The position numbers were made by a program, and so were the translations under genes. Positions 25,190 to 33,250 of a stretch of DNA of 33,386 bases are shown here, in pieces (the stretch's first letter is position 1; each line of letters starts with the position of its first letter). A model generated the notes under the pieces. It was not told where the DNA came from and did not search any database. It saw nothing but the letters and a program-made list of their open reading frames with translations. Source of the stretch: Akkermansia sp. (GTDB lineage: Bacteria; Verrucomicrobiota; Verrucomicrobiia; Verrucomicrobiales; Akkermansiaceae); assembly GCA_017435365.1 (NCBI GenBank), contig JAFSFD010000042.1, positions 1 to 33,386 of the forward strand, in the 5' to 3' direction.

Positions 25190-26863
25190 TCAGATGTCGT
25201 ACATCTTCGTGTAGTATTCATCGGCCATGCGGTCGGAATCAAATGCGGGGCAGATGTCCTGCATGGCGGTGAATACCATATCCGTCCACTTGTCCGGGGT
25301 GTCGTAATAGAGCGGGAGCACGCGGTTGTCGATAGCCTCGTAGAAACCGGCGCAGTCCGCTTTGTTCAGCGCTTCCTTGCTCAGGCCGGCGGGGGCTTCG
25401 GGAATCAGGAAGCAGTTTTCGCCATCGCGGGCAAACTCGCGCACCCAGCCATCCTGCGTGGAAATGGTGATGGAACCGTTCATGGCGGCGGTCATGCCTG
25501 AGGTGCCGGAGGCCTCCAGCGGAACGACCGGGTTGTTCAGCCAGATATCGGAGCCGTTTTTGAGCAGTCGGCTCAGCACCATTTCATAACCGGTGAGCAC
25601 GGCGCAGCGCGGGTATTTCTTGCTCAGGCTGATAAGCTTGTTGAAAATCTCCACGGCCGCGAAATCCGTGGGGTAGGGTTTGCCTGCCCAGATCATCTGC
25701 ACCGGGCGGTTGGTGCGCTGCAGCATGCGCTCGAAGCGGGCGGCATCCTGGGTGATGAGGTCCGGGCGCTTGTAGTCCGCAAAGCGGCGGGCCCACACGA
25801 TGGTGAGGGTATCCGGGTCGAAGAGGTGGCCGGTCTGCTCGCCCACCAGGCGGAAGAGGTTCTTCTTCAGCTCGCGCTTGCGGCGTTTGAAAGCTGCCTT
25901 ATCCCCCTTGCTGAAAGCCTCGGCCAGCTCGGGGTCCTGCCAGTATTCGCGGTTCTGGGCATTGGTGATGTGGGTGATGGGGCAGATATCGCTGTAGCCC
26001 TGCCACATGCGGCGGGAGACCTCGCCATGCAGCGCCGAAACACCGTTGGCCCGGTGCGAGAGCCGGAGCGCCGCCAGGGTGAAGTTGAAGGTCTGCTCAT
26101 CCGGTGCCAGTTGCAGCATGGAGCGCACCTGGTTCAGCGTGAGCCCGTCGAAGAACGAGAAGCCGGACAGGAGGTTGATATCCTTTTTCTCGTTGCCGGC
26201 TTCCACGGGGGTGTGGGTGGTGAAGACGAAACGCTTGCGCACTTCATCCACATTGCCGCCATTGCGGGCCAGCATGTGGAAAGCCGCGCCGATGGCGTGC
26301 GCCTCGTTCAGGTGGTAGATTTCAGGCTCCACCCCCAGCTCTTCGAAGAGGCGGGCGCCACCCTGGCCCAGCACGATGTACTGGGCAATGCGCGTGTCGC
26401 CATTGGAATCATACAGGCGCTGGGTGATGGTGCGGGAGAGGTGGTCATTCTCCGGCAAATCCGTGGAGAGGAAGAACATGGGTGCCGTGCCGAAGGTCTC
26501 CGGCCGCAGGTAGTAGGCCTTCACCCACACGGGGGCCCCGTGAATGCGGATGAGGAACTTGAGCCCGTGGTCTTCCAGGAAGCTGTAATCCTTGCGCAGG
26601 TACTGCGTGGCCATGGTGCCGTCCTCGGCGCGTATCTGGTTGTAATACCCGTAGGTCCACAGGATGCCCACGCCCACCAGGTTCTGCCGCAGCGCGTATG
26701 CAGACCTCATGTGGGAACCGGCCAGGTAACCAAGACCGCCGGAATAAATCTTGAAGGCGTTGTCGATGGCGAACTCCATGCAGAAATAGGCCACGGCCTT
26801 TTTGTATTTGTCGGCTATTTCGTATGGGTGGGCGTATGCTGCGGGCAGAAAAGACTTGCTCAT
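25190..26863 (-). CDS. GT35-type alpha-glucan phosphorylase homologue, PLP lysine absent
   Basis: This is 557 residues from the ATG at 26863 (MSKSFLPAAY). It matches the short GT35 alpha-glucan phosphorylase group: YFCMEFAIDNAFKIYSGGLGYLAGSH near the N-terminus, HLNEAHA and FTTHTPVEAGNEKKD in the middle, WARRFADYKRP, MIWAGKPYP, and the C-terminal EASGTSGMTAAMNGS. In true phosphorylases that last motif is GTGNMK or GTSGMK and the Lys forms the Schiff base with pyridoxal phosphate. Here it is Thr-458 (codon ACC). Either the enzyme works without classical PLP chemistry, or this is a subfamily with another function, or it is inactive. The canonical role is release of glucose-1-phosphate from glycogen or maltodextrin. 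Start chosen by family and because the longer frame adds a non-family leader. Confidence 0.82.
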   Translation of the reverse strand: MSKSFLPAAYAHPYEIADKYKKAVAYFCMEFAIDNAFKIYSGGLGYLAGSHMRSAYALRQNLVGVGILWTYGYYNQIRAEDGTMATQYLRKDYSFLEDHGLKFLIRIHGAPVWVKAYYLRPETFGTAPMFFLSTDLPENDHLSRTITQRLYDSNGDTRIAQYIVLGQGGARLFEELGVEPEIYHLNEAHAIGAAFHMLARNGGNVDEVRKRFVFTTHTPVEAGNEKKDINLLSGFSFFDGLTLNQVRSMLQLAPDEQTFNFTLAALRLSHRANGVSALHGEVSRRMWQGYSDICPITHITNAQNREYWQDPELAEAFSKGDKAAFKRRKRELKKNLFRLVGEQTGHLFDPDTLTIVWARRFADYKRPDLITQDAARFERMLQRTNRPVQMIWAGKPYPTDFAAVEIFNKLISLSKKYPRCAVLTGYEMVLSRLLKNGSDIWLNNPVVPLEASGTSGMTAAMNGSITISTQDGWVREFARDGENCFLIPEAPAGLSKEALNKADCAGFYEAIDNRVLPLYYDTPDKWTDMVFTAMQDICPAFDSDRMADEYYTKMYDI

Positions 26864-27105
26864 ATATGTAGGGTTTTTCGGATGTCTGGCGGTACTTTTT
26901 CGTTCATTCCTGTACCGATGCCACAAGTTATACACCGATTTGTTTTTTCAGGAAAGAAAAAAATGTTACAGGCGGCGAAAATCCTACTGCAGAGCAAGGG
27001 CTCGCCTGCTCAGCCGCATAGCCGGGCTGCGGCGTATGGCAATGAATGGTGAAAAGCCAGACGGGCCGCAGGCCCGCAGAACTCAATACATTCAATATTC
27101 CTTCC

Positions 27106-27330
27106 TCATGCCTGTTCAGAGAATTTCGGGCCCGAACCGTGTGCATCGACGTCTTCCACCAGCTCGAAGAGATTTTTGCGGGAGACGGACTCCTGCTCGG
27201 CATAGGCGAGGAAGGATTCCAGCGCCAGGGTGAGAAGTTCGGTCCGGCTGCAGCGGTGTTCGCTCAGGGCGGAGTGAAGGCGGTGGTGCTGGGGGCCCGA
27301 GCAACGGAAGGTGATGGATTTCTGGTTCAT
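27106..27330 (-). CDS. Small ribbon-helix-helix protein, second paralogue
   Basis: This 74-residue protein follows the same plan as the protein at 10937-11167: strand KSITFRCS, helix HHRLHSALSEH, turn, helix RTELLTLALESFLAYAE, then a tail with KNLFELVEDVD matching QDLYGLIRDIE. RHH proteins act as dimeric repressors or antitoxins, but no toxin-like gene is next to it. The flanking genes are glutamate decarboxylase upstream and the glucan phosphorylase homologue downstream, both on the same strand but well separated, so it is probably monocistronic. Promoter CTGGCA-18-TAGAAT ends 9 nt before the ATG and is flanked by direct GCGGYA repeats. Confidence 0.65.
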   Translation of the reverse strand: MNQKSITFRCSGPQHHRLHSALSEHRCSRTELLTLALESFLAYAEQESVSRKNLFELVEDVDAHGSGPKFSEQA

Positions 27331-27339
27331 AATGGCGGT

Positions 27340-27369
27340 ATTCTAGCGGCAATCAGCAGGAGATGCCAG
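27340..27369 (-). promoter_or_regulatory. Candidate promoter of the second RHH gene
   Basis: Minus strand CTGGCA (27369-27364), 18-nt spacer, TAGAAT (27345-27340), 9 nt before the ATG. On the plus strand GCGGTA and GCGGCA sit either side of the -10 as short direct repeats, which could be operator half-sites. Confidence 0.45.
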
Positions 27370-27398
27370 CATTGTTGGCTGTCTGTCTTCTAATACTT

Positions 27399-27430
27399 TG
27401 CCGCAGGGAATGGAAACATTCCCTGCGGCA
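27399..27430 (-). terminator. Perfect hairpin downstream of glutamate decarboxylase
   Basis: TGCCGCAGGGAATG (27399-27412), loop GAAA, CATTCCCTGCGGCA (27417-27430): a flawless 14-bp stem 21 nt beyond the stop codon. It lacks a U tract on the minus strand, so it may stop transcription weakly or stabilise the 3' end. Confidence 0.6.
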
Positions 27431-27451
27431 GTGTGGTGGGGTTGGGGAATA

Positions 27452-28837
27452 TCAGGTGTGTTTGAAGGCCATGGCGTCCTTCTCGCTCAGCTGAGGCGTG
27501 GCCCGGTACTTCTTCAAGTGGCAGATGGCGCGTTTCATATCCTCCACCAGCAGGGTGGCCATATCCATGGTGAAGCCCTGGCGCACCATCACGCGCATCA
27601 CCACAGTCTCCTGCACATTGGCCGGCAGGGAGAAAGCCGGCACCTGCCAGCCGCGCATCCGCAGGCGGTCCGAAAGCTCATACAGGTTGAACTCTGCGTT
27701 CTCCGGCTTCTTGAAGTGGAAACACACTGCGGGGATATCCTTCTTCGGGTCGCCGGAGGCAATGAACTCGAAATCGCCCAGTTTCGCAATCTCGCCGGCC
27801 AGGTAGGCCGCCACCTTGTAGGCCGCCATGTGAATGGCCTTGTAGCCCTCCATGCCCAGGCGCACAAAGTCATAGTACTGGGCGATAATCTGCCCGGCGG
27901 GGCGTGAGAAGTTGATGGCGATGGTGGGCACGCTGCCGCCCAGGTAGTTCACGGCAAAGGTAAGGTCTTGGGGCAGTTCGGATTCATCGCGCCAGATAAT
28001 CCAGCCGCAGCCCAGGGGGGCCAGGCCGTACTTGTGGCCGCTGGAGCTGATGCTCTTCACGCGCTTCAGGCGGAAATCGAAAGGAATGTGCGGCGCGCAG
28101 AAGGGCGCCAGGAAACCGCCGCTGGCGCCATCCACATGCACATCCACATCCGGGCCGCCGGAGGCCGCCAGCTTGTCCAGCACGCGGCAGACCTCATCCG
28201 GGAACTCATACTGGCCGGTGTAGGTCACGCCGAAGGTGGGCACCACGCAGATGGTGTTTTCATCCACTCGCTTCAGCACTTCTGCCTCGTTCATGCAGTA
28301 CTGGCCGGGGTTCATGGGGATTTCGCGCATCTCCACATCCCAGTAGCGGCAGAACTTGTGCCAGCAGATCTGCACCGGGCCACACACCAGGTTCGGCTTG
28401 TCGCAGGGTTTGCCGGCGGCCTTGCGGCGGGCTCGCCAGCGCCACAGGGCGGCCATGCCGCCCAGCATGCAGGCCTCGCTGCTGCCGATGGTGGAGCAGC
28501 CGATGGGCTTTGCACCGGCCGGGGCGTTCCAGAGGTTGGCAATCATGCGCACACAGCGCATTTCCAGCTCGGCGCTCTGGGGGTACTCGTCCTTGTCAAT
28601 CATGTTCTTGGAGATGCTCAGGTCCATGAGCTTATGCACCTGCTCATCATCCCAGGTCTGGCAGAATGTAGCCAGATTCTGGCTGGCGTTGCCGTCCAAC
28701 AGCAACTCGGCCTTGATGAGTTCAAAGGCATCCACAGGGCGCATGGAGTGCGCGGGCATCTTATCGGTGGGCAGGGGCTGCGAAACATCCGCCGCCCCGT
28801 ACAGACTTGTCGTAGGGTTATCACAATGCGTGTTCAT
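27452..28837 (-). CDS. gadB: Glutamate decarboxylase
   Basis: This is 461 residues from the ATG at 28837 ([10 protein letters not shown]), matching the length of GadA/GadB. It is a fold-type I PLP enzyme with [28 protein letters not shown] (Asp-236 bonds the pyridine nitrogen), and [13 protein letters not shown] with Lys-269 as the PLP Schiff-base residue. It converts glutamate to GABA and CO2, consuming a proton, so it serves acid tolerance and can release GABA in the gut. No glutamate/GABA antiporter gene (gadC) is beside it. The in-frame extension to 28870 adds residues unlike the family and is rejected. Downstream is a perfect hairpin. Confidence 0.93.
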   Translation of the reverse strand: MNTHCDNPTTSLYGAADVSQPLPTDKMPAHSMRPVDAFELIKAELLLDGNASQNLATFCQTWDDEQVHKLMDLSISKNMIDKDEYPQSAELEMRCVRMIANLWNAPAGAKPIGCSTIGSSEACMLGGMAALWRWRARRKAAGKPCDKPNLVCGPVQICWHKFCRYWDVEMREIPMNPGQYCMNEAEVLKRVDENTICVVPTFGVTYTGQYEFPDEVCRVLDKLAASGGPDVDVHVDGASGGFLAPFCAPHIPFDFRLKRVKSISSSGHKYGLAPLGCGWIIWRDESELPQDLTFAVNYLGGSVPTIAINFSRPAGQIIAQYYDFVRLGMEGYKAIHMAAYKVAAYLAGEIAKLGDFEFIASGDPKKDIPAVCFHFKKPENAEFNLYELSDRLRMRGWQVPAFSLPANVQETVVMRVMVRQGFTMDMATLLVEDMKRAICHLKKYRATPQLSEKDAMAFKHT

Positions 28838-28968
28838 GACATAGGAATGGACGCACCCACCCCGCACCACCGTCCAAAAACAGGCGGCAGGATGATTTTC
28901 ATACCTGCCCCGAAGCCTCAGTACGGAACCGCAAACCGCGACTTGTGCGTTCTACATTTCAGAATAGA

Positions 28969-28997
28969 TTGACTTTGCGGGCGGGCTTCTGTACAAT
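28969..28997 (+). promoter_or_regulatory. Promoter of trmB-tgt-yajC, nearly leaderless
   Basis: TTGACT (28969-28974), 17-nt spacer, TACAAT (28992-28997), 9 nt before the ATG at 29007. The expected initiation point leaves about 3 nt of leader and no room for a Shine-Dalgarno sequence. Confidence 0.75.
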
Positions 28998-29006
28998 GCC
29001 GCACAG

Positions 29007-29594
29007 ATGAATACGGCATTTGTTCCAGAGGATTATTTTGCGCGATACGGCGTGGCGGACATATTCGGCGCGGGCGACACGTGCGAGGTAGACCTGGGCT
29101 GTGGCGATGGCGGATTCCTGCTGGCCATGGCGGAGCATTACCCGGAAACGCGGTTTCTGGGAGTGGAGCGACTGCTGGGGCGCATCCGCAAGGTATGCAA
29201 TGAGAGCGCCCGCCGCGGGCTGGCCAATGTGCGCGGGCTGCGCGTAGAGAGCCGCTATTTTCTGGAGTGGATGGTGGCGCCCGGCAGCATCAGCCGCCTG
29301 CACTACCTCTTCCCCGACCCCTGGCCGAAGGAAAAGCACCACAAGAACCGCCTGGTGCAGGACTCTTTCATACCGGTGCTGCACCGCGCGCTGGCCCCGG
29401 GGGGCGAGGTGCTGTTCAAGACTGACCACGAGGAGTATTTCGAATGGGTGTGCGAGCGCATGGACGCCAGCCCGCTCTTCCGCCGCGAGGAGTGGAACGC
29501 CCCCTTCTACCCGAAAACTGATTTCCAGAAACAATGGGAGGCCATGGGTAAACCCATCTTTGCCGCCCGCTACGTGAAGAACGATGGCATTTGA
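29007..29594 (+). CDS. trmB: tRNA (guanine-N7)-methyltransferase, TrmB family
   Basis: This 195-residue protein has a class I SAM domain with VDLGCGDGGFLLAMA (SAM loop, about residue 28), GVERLLGRIRK, the family signature YLFPDPWPKEKHHKNR and the later FKTDHEEYF. TrmB makes m7G46 in the tRNA variable loop. It is at the short end of the family, lacking a long N-terminal extension. It is the first gene of a three-gene operon; the next ATG (tgt) lies inside its last codons, an 11-base overlap in another frame. Confidence 0.92.
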   Translation: MNTAFVPEDYFARYGVADIFGAGDTCEVDLGCGDGGFLLAMAEHYPETRFLGVERLLGRIRKVCNESARRGLANVRGLRVESRYFLEWMVAPGSISRLHYLFPDPWPKEKHHKNRLVQDSFIPVLHRALAPGGEVLFKTDHEEYFEWVCERMDASPLFRREEWNAPFYPKTDFQKQWEAMGKPIFAARYVKNDGI

Positions 29595-30714
29595 TTTACA
29601 CAAAACCGACCCGAGCGGCGCCCGCCTGGGCACCCTGCACCTGCCGCATGGTGATGTGCCCACCCCCATCTTCATGCCGGTGGGCACGCAGGGCACGGTG
29701 AAAACCCTGCACCCGGAAGACCTGGAGGCCCTCGGCGCCCAGATTATCCTGGGCAACACCTACCACCTCTGCCTGCGCCCGGGCGATGAAGCCATCCGCA
29801 ACCTGGGCGGTCTGCATGCCTTCACCGGCTGGAACAAGCCCATGCTCACCGATTCCGGCGGCTTCCAGGTGTGGAGCCTGGCCCGCCTGCGCAAGATTAC
29901 CGAGGAGGGCGTGCGCTTCTGCAACCACATCGACGGCTCATACATGATGCTCAGCCCGGAGCGCAGCATGGAGATTCAGGCCAACCTGGGCAGCGATATC
30001 GCCATGCTCTTCGATGAATGCCCGCCCTACCCCTGCGACCGCAAGTATGCCGAAAAATCCCTGGGGCTCACCCTGCGCTGGGCCAGGCGCTGCAAGGCCT
30101 GGGTGGATGAGCACCAGCCCATGAGCGGCCCGGGCTTGCAGAACCACTTCGGCATTGTGCAGGGCTCGGTCTATGCCGACCTGCGCCGCGCCTGCGCCGA
30201 GGAACTGGCAGCCATGGATTTTGATGGCTACGCCATCGGCGGTGTCTCCGTGGGCGAACCGGAGGAGGAAATGCTCCGAGCCATCGAGCACAGCACCCCC
30301 TACCTGCCGCAGAACAAAGCCCGCTACGCCATGGGGCTGGGCACCCCCACCCAGATTCTCGAAATGATTGAGCGCGGGGTGGATATGTTCGACTGCGTGA
30401 TGCCCACCCGCCTGGCCCGCCACGGCATTGCCATGACCCCGGACGGCCCGATTCACATCAAGAACCAGCGCTGGAAGGACGACCCCAGGCCGCTGGACCC
30501 GGAGGGGCACCCGCACGTGACCCGCTTCTCCCGCGCCGCGCTGCGCCATTTCTTCCGCGCCGGGGAAATGCTGGCACTCCGAGTGCTCTCCTTCCAGAAC
30601 CTTCACTTTTACCTGCGGCTCATGGCACAAGCGAGAAGTGCCATTGCAGCCGGTGAATTCGCTGCGTTCAAGCGCAGCTTCATCTCGCGTTACCAAGCAA
30701 ACGACATACAATGA
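29584..30714 (+). CDS. tgt: Queuine tRNA-ribosyltransferase, zinc motif lost
   Basis: This 376-residue TIM-barrel enzyme has the catalytic residues of bacterial Tgt: Asp-90 in LTDSGGFQVWSL, the DIAMLFDECPPYP segment, GYAIGGVSVGEP for base recognition, and nucleophile Asp-270 in FDCVMPTR. Tgt exchanges guanine-34 for preQ1 (bacteria) in GUN-anticodon tRNAs, towards queuosine. The C-terminal zinc site is abnormal: where DPxCxCxxC is expected the sequence is DPEGHPHVTRFSRAALRHF (G308 to T313), so all three Cys ligands are missing while the distal His remains. Catalysis may survive but the structural zinc site should not. It is overlapped by trmB at the start and yajC (ATGA) at the end. Confidence 0.93.
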   Translation: MAFDLHKTDPSGARLGTLHLPHGDVPTPIFMPVGTQGTVKTLHPEDLEALGAQIILGNTYHLCLRPGDEAIRNLGGLHAFTGWNKPMLTDSGGFQVWSLARLRKITEEGVRFCNHIDGSYMMLSPERSMEIQANLGSDIAMLFDECPPYPCDRKYAEKSLGLTLRWARRCKAWVDEHQPMSGPGLQNHFGIVQGSVYADLRRACAEELAAMDFDGYAIGGVSVGEPEEEMLRAIEHSTPYLPQNKARYAMGLGTPTQILEMIERGVDMFDCVMPTRLARHGIAMTPDGPIHIKNQRWKDDPRPLDPEGHPHVTRFSRAALRHFFRAGEMLALRVLSFQNLHFYLRLMAQARSAIAAGEFAAFKRSFISRYQANDIQ

Positions 30715-31037
30715 ACGCCATCTACATTGCCCAAGCCGCCGCCGGTCAGCAGGGTGACCCCATGAGCATGCTCATCACCTTCGGTCTTATCGGTATCATC
30801 TTCTACTTCCTCCTCATCCGCCCGCAGCGCAAGCAGCAGAAGGAGCTCAAGGAGCGCCAGGACAGCCTCAAGCCCGGCGACAAAGTGGTGAGCGCCGGTG
30901 GTATCTACGGCGTCATCACCAAGGTGGAGCAGGATGCTGTGCGCATGGAAATCGCACCCAGCGTGACCATCAAGATTGCCAAGACCAGCATCGTTTCCAG
31001 CACACCCAAGGAAGCCCCCGCTGAGGACAAGAAGTAA
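30711..31037 (+). CDS. yajC: Preprotein translocase accessory subunit YajC
   Basis: This 108-residue protein has one membrane helix (about residues 19-38, ending FYFLLIRPQRKQQKE) and a compact cytoplasmic domain with LKPGDKVVSAGGIYGVITKV, the family core. YajC associates with SecDF to help the Sec translocon. The tgt-yajC order is widely conserved, usually followed by secD, but here a terminator and aroE follow instead. It starts within the tgt stop (ATGA). Confidence 0.93.
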   Translation: MNAIYIAQAAAGQQGDPMSMLITFGLIGIIFYFLLIRPQRKQQKELKERQDSLKPGDKVVSAGGIYGVITKVEQDAVRMEIAPSVTIKIAKTSIVSSTPKEAPAEDKK

Positions 31038-31056
31038 GGTTCAACCATTCCATTCC

Positions 31057-31102
31057 GATTAACGCAAAATGAGTCCAGCGCCCATTTTGCGTTAATCTTT
31101 TT
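31057..31102 (+). terminator. Terminator of the trmB-tgt-yajC operon
   Basis: GATTAACGCAAAATG (31057-31071), 11-nt loop, CATTTTGCGTTAATC (31083-31097), then TTTTT. A perfect 15-bp stem ending only 6 nt before the aroE ATG, so aroE needs its own promoter or read-through; none is clear. Confidence 0.88.
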
Positions 31103-31107
31103 CCGCC

Positions 31108-31995
31108 ATGCTCCCCTTCTACACAGCAGACCAGCTCGACCAGCTGCCCGCCGGGGCCCGGCTGGGCGTCATCGGCAACCCGATTGCTCACTCCAAATCG
31201 CCGCAGATGCAGCAGCCCGCGCTGGATGCCGCCGGCATCCCCGCCCGCTATGTGCGCCTGCTGGCCGGCGCGGAGGAGGGTGCCTTTGAGGCCCTGCTGG
31301 CGCAGCTCGCCGCCCTCGATTTCATCGGCGTGAACGTGACGGTGCCCTTCAAGAAACGGGCGCATGATGCCGCCGTTTTCCTCGACCCGCTGGCGCAGCT
31401 GAGCGGCGCGGTGAACACCCTGGTGCGCCGCGCCGATGGCTGGCATGGCTACAACACCGACGGCCCCGGCTTCTCCCGCGCCATTGAGGAATGTTTCGGC
31501 CGCCCGCTGCGGGAGCTGCGCGTGCTCATCATGGGCGCCTGCGGCGGTGCAGGCTCCGCCCTGGCCTGCCAGTGCGCGCTGGAAGGGTGCCCCGACCTCA
31601 CCCTGGTAAACCGCCCCCGCCCGGAACTGGCGCAACTGGTCGCAAAACTGAAGCCCCACACCGCAGCCACGCTCACCGCCCTGCATTTTGATTCCCCGGA
31701 ACTGCCCGCTGCCGTGGCCGCGGCAGACCTCATCGTGAATGCCACCAGCCTGGGGCTGCACGAGGGCGACCCCATGCCCATCCCCCCCGGGCTCCTGCAG
31801 CCCGGTCAGTATCTGTACGACATCGTGACCCACGAAACCGCCCTGCACCGCACCGCCACAGCCCGCGGCTGCCGTGCCGCCACCGGCCAGGGCATGCTCC
31901 TCTGGCAAGGAGCCATCGCCTTCGAACACTGGTTCTCCCGGACTCCCGATGTCCGGCAAATGAAAATCGGGCTCTACGGCGAGGCTTCGCATTGA
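31108..31995 (+). CDS. aroE: Shikimate dehydrogenase
   Basis: This is 295 residues. The N-terminal substrate domain has GNPIAHSKSPQMQ, GVNVTVPFK (catalytic Lys) and NTLVRRADGWHGYNTDG (catalytic Asp). The NADP-binding Rossmann loop is MGACGGAGSALACQ, followed by NATSLGL and, near the C-terminus, GQGMLLWQGAIAFE. It reduces 3-dehydroshikimate to shikimate in aromatic amino acid synthesis. The nucleotide loop has Cys after GA where Gly is more common. It begins immediately after the yajC terminator and is the last housekeeping gene before the glycan locus. Confidence 0.94.
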   Translation: MLPFYTADQLDQLPAGARLGVIGNPIAHSKSPQMQQPALDAAGIPARYVRLLAGAEEGAFEALLAQLAALDFIGVNVTVPFKKRAHDAAVFLDPLAQLSGAVNTLVRRADGWHGYNTDGPGFSRAIEECFGRPLRELRVLIMGACGGAGSALACQCALEGCPDLTLVNRPRPELAQLVAKLKPHTAATLTALHFDSPELPAAVAAADLIVNATSLGLHEGDPMPIPPGLLQPGQYLYDIVTHETALHRTATARGCRAATGQGMLLWQGAIAFEHWFSRTPDVRQMKIGLYGEASH

Positions 31996-32097
31996 ATAGC
32001 TCCCCGCCTGCAACGCCACGTTTGAGGATAAAGGGCTGGAAATTCCCATTGGGGAAGCTCTAAAAACTCAACAAATCAGAATTTGTGGGGGAACTCT

Positions 32098-32166
32098 GTC
32101 GGAGCACGGGACTTCAGTCCCGATTGGAAGCACCGTTATTTCGGGACTGAAGTCCCGTGCCCCGAC
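32098..32166. repeat. REP/MITE-like palindromic element
   Basis: GCACGGGACTTCAGTCCCG (32104-32122) and CGGGACTGAAGTCCCGTGC (32142-32160) are perfect reverse complements with a 19-nt loop. GTCGG (32098-32102) and CCGAC (32162-32166) extend the stem past one mismatch. Each arm is itself a near-palindrome. This nested-dyad form is typical of REP elements and small non-autonomous elements. Confidence 0.7.
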
Positions 32167-32264
32167 AACGACAAACATCAATTTATCGGGCTATAGGATT
32201 TCGCTCAAAACATCGTTGATATTGTAAATTCGGGGGCTACGTGTGGCAGCTACTCAACCCGTGC

Positions 32265-32293
32265 TTGCCAAAGGCCTGCATCAGTAGTATACT
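32265..32293 (+). promoter_or_regulatory. Promoter of the GT2 glycosyltransferase gene
   Basis: TTGCCA (32265-32270), 17-nt spacer, TATACT (32288-32293), 17 nt before the ATG at 32311. Confidence 0.65.
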
Positions 32294-32310
32294 CAGGCAA
32301 CAAATAACAA

Positions 32311-33189
32311 ATGGAAACCTCATCAACAATGCTCCCCAAGGTAACAGTCGTCACCGTTACATATAACGCCGCAGATTGTGTTGAAATGACCTTGAAAAGC
32401 GTCATCGCACAGACATACTCCAACCTGGAATATATCGTAGTTGACGGGAAAAGCACGGATTCCACCATGGATATTGTCGAGCGATACCGCGCACACATCA
32501 GCACCATCGTCTCCGAACCGGACAAAGGCATTTATGATGCCATGAACAAGGCCACTCGCCTCGCCTCCGGTGAATGGATTATTTTCATGAATGCCGGTGA
32601 TGTCTTTGATAATCCCGGAGTTCTCCGAAATGTTTTCACCGGCGAAATAAAGGAAAACAGCAGCCTGATTTTCGGCGCTATCACAGAATACTCCAGACCT
32701 CTAGGGATTAAACGTGTATATCAAGCCCACATCATTTCTACTGATGCCACGTCTTTCCCATATCGGGAACATATACCTTGTTCTCACCAAGCAACGTTCT
32801 ACCGAACCAAACTGCTGAAACAGCATCCATACCGCAGCGAAGAGTTCAAAGTCTCAGCAGACTGGGCCAGCATGGCCGACATTCTGGATTTAAACCTGCC
32901 TTATACTGTGGTGAATGACGTTATTGCATGGTACCAAGGGGGGGGGGATTTCCTTATTAAGTTTCTCGTCTCTGCACGAAAGAGAAATCATCTGCGGTTA
33001 CACCTTTCGCTGGAAAGACAAAGCAAAAATGGTTCTGTTTCAAAGATTGAGAAAACTCATTATTCGTCTGTTACCCCGCACGATATCAACTGCTATCAGG
33101 AGGAACTATTTCATCAAAAATCTAGGGTTTTCAGAGCTGACAAAAGAGGATATCGAATCACATCTGGTCTTTTGAAGCCTTGCATTTAA
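32311..33189 (+). CDS. GT2 glycosyltransferase, frameshifted at a G10 tract
   Basis: The N-terminal 200 residues are a typical GT-A domain: VTVVTVTYNAADCVEMTLKS, VVDGKSTDSTMDIV, SEPDKGIYDAMNKA and IIFMNAGDVF (DxD-like position NAGD), as in WcaA-like enzymes of capsule and O-antigen loci. At 32938-32947 a run of ten G changes frame. As written the protein reads YQGGGDFL and ends at 33189 with an unconvincing tail. If one G is removed it reads YQGGGISLLSFSS and continues to a basic amphipathic C-terminus (RKLIIRLLPRT, then IRRNYFIK) and stop at 33173-33175, the usual end for this family. So the intact product is probably 32311-33175 with a 9-G tract. Codon use is AT-richer than the core genes, suggesting transfer. 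Donor sugar unknown. Confidence 0.85.
   Translation: METSSTMLPKVTVVTVTYNAADCVEMTLKSVIAQTYSNLEYIVVDGKSTDSTMDIVERYRAHISTIVSEPDKGIYDAMNKATRLASGEWIIFMNAGDVFDNPGVLRNVFTGEIKENSSLIFGAITEYSRPLGIKRVYQAHIISTDATSFPYREHIPCSHQATFYRTKLLKQHPYRSEEFKVSADWASMADILDLNLPYTVVNDVIAWYQGGGDFLIKFLVSARKRNHLRLHLSLERQSKNGSVSKIEKTHYSSVTPHDINCYQEELFHQKSRVFRADKRGYRITSGLLKPCI
32938..32947. repeat. G10 homopolymer in the glycosyltransferase gene
   Basis: Ten consecutive G. With nine, the GT2 reading frame continues into a family-like C-terminus (stop at 33175); with ten it is diverted. Tracts of this length are prone to slipped-strand mispairing and to sequencing error. Confidence 0.85.
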
Positions 33190-33250
33190 AATACAACTAT
33201 CGTAGATTATATAAATCTGAGAAATAACGACCCCCAAATTTCAGAAAACC

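Larger units (their letters stand above)
31996..32310. other. 315-bp gene-free stretch between aroE and the glycan locus
   Basis: It contains a small hairpin (ACAAAT 32071-32076 with ATTTGT 32081-32086), a large palindromic repeat at 32098-32166 and a promoter at 32265-32293. No open frame in it looks coding. It marks the change from GC-rich core genes to AT-richer glycosyltransferase genes. Confidence 0.6.

Noticed and set aside
25826..27052. 408-codon open frame antisense to the glucan phosphorylase homologue
   Set aside because: Complement of a conserved enzyme gene with no family features of its own.
27106..27330. Toxin-antitoxin pair with the second RHH protein
   Set aside because: No small partner gene lies next to it on either strand.
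24603..32192. Shared 12-mer ATTTATCGGGCT at 24603-24614 and 32181-32192 as a repeat family
   Set aside because: A single 12-base match is expected by chance in a window of this size, and the flanks are unrelated.
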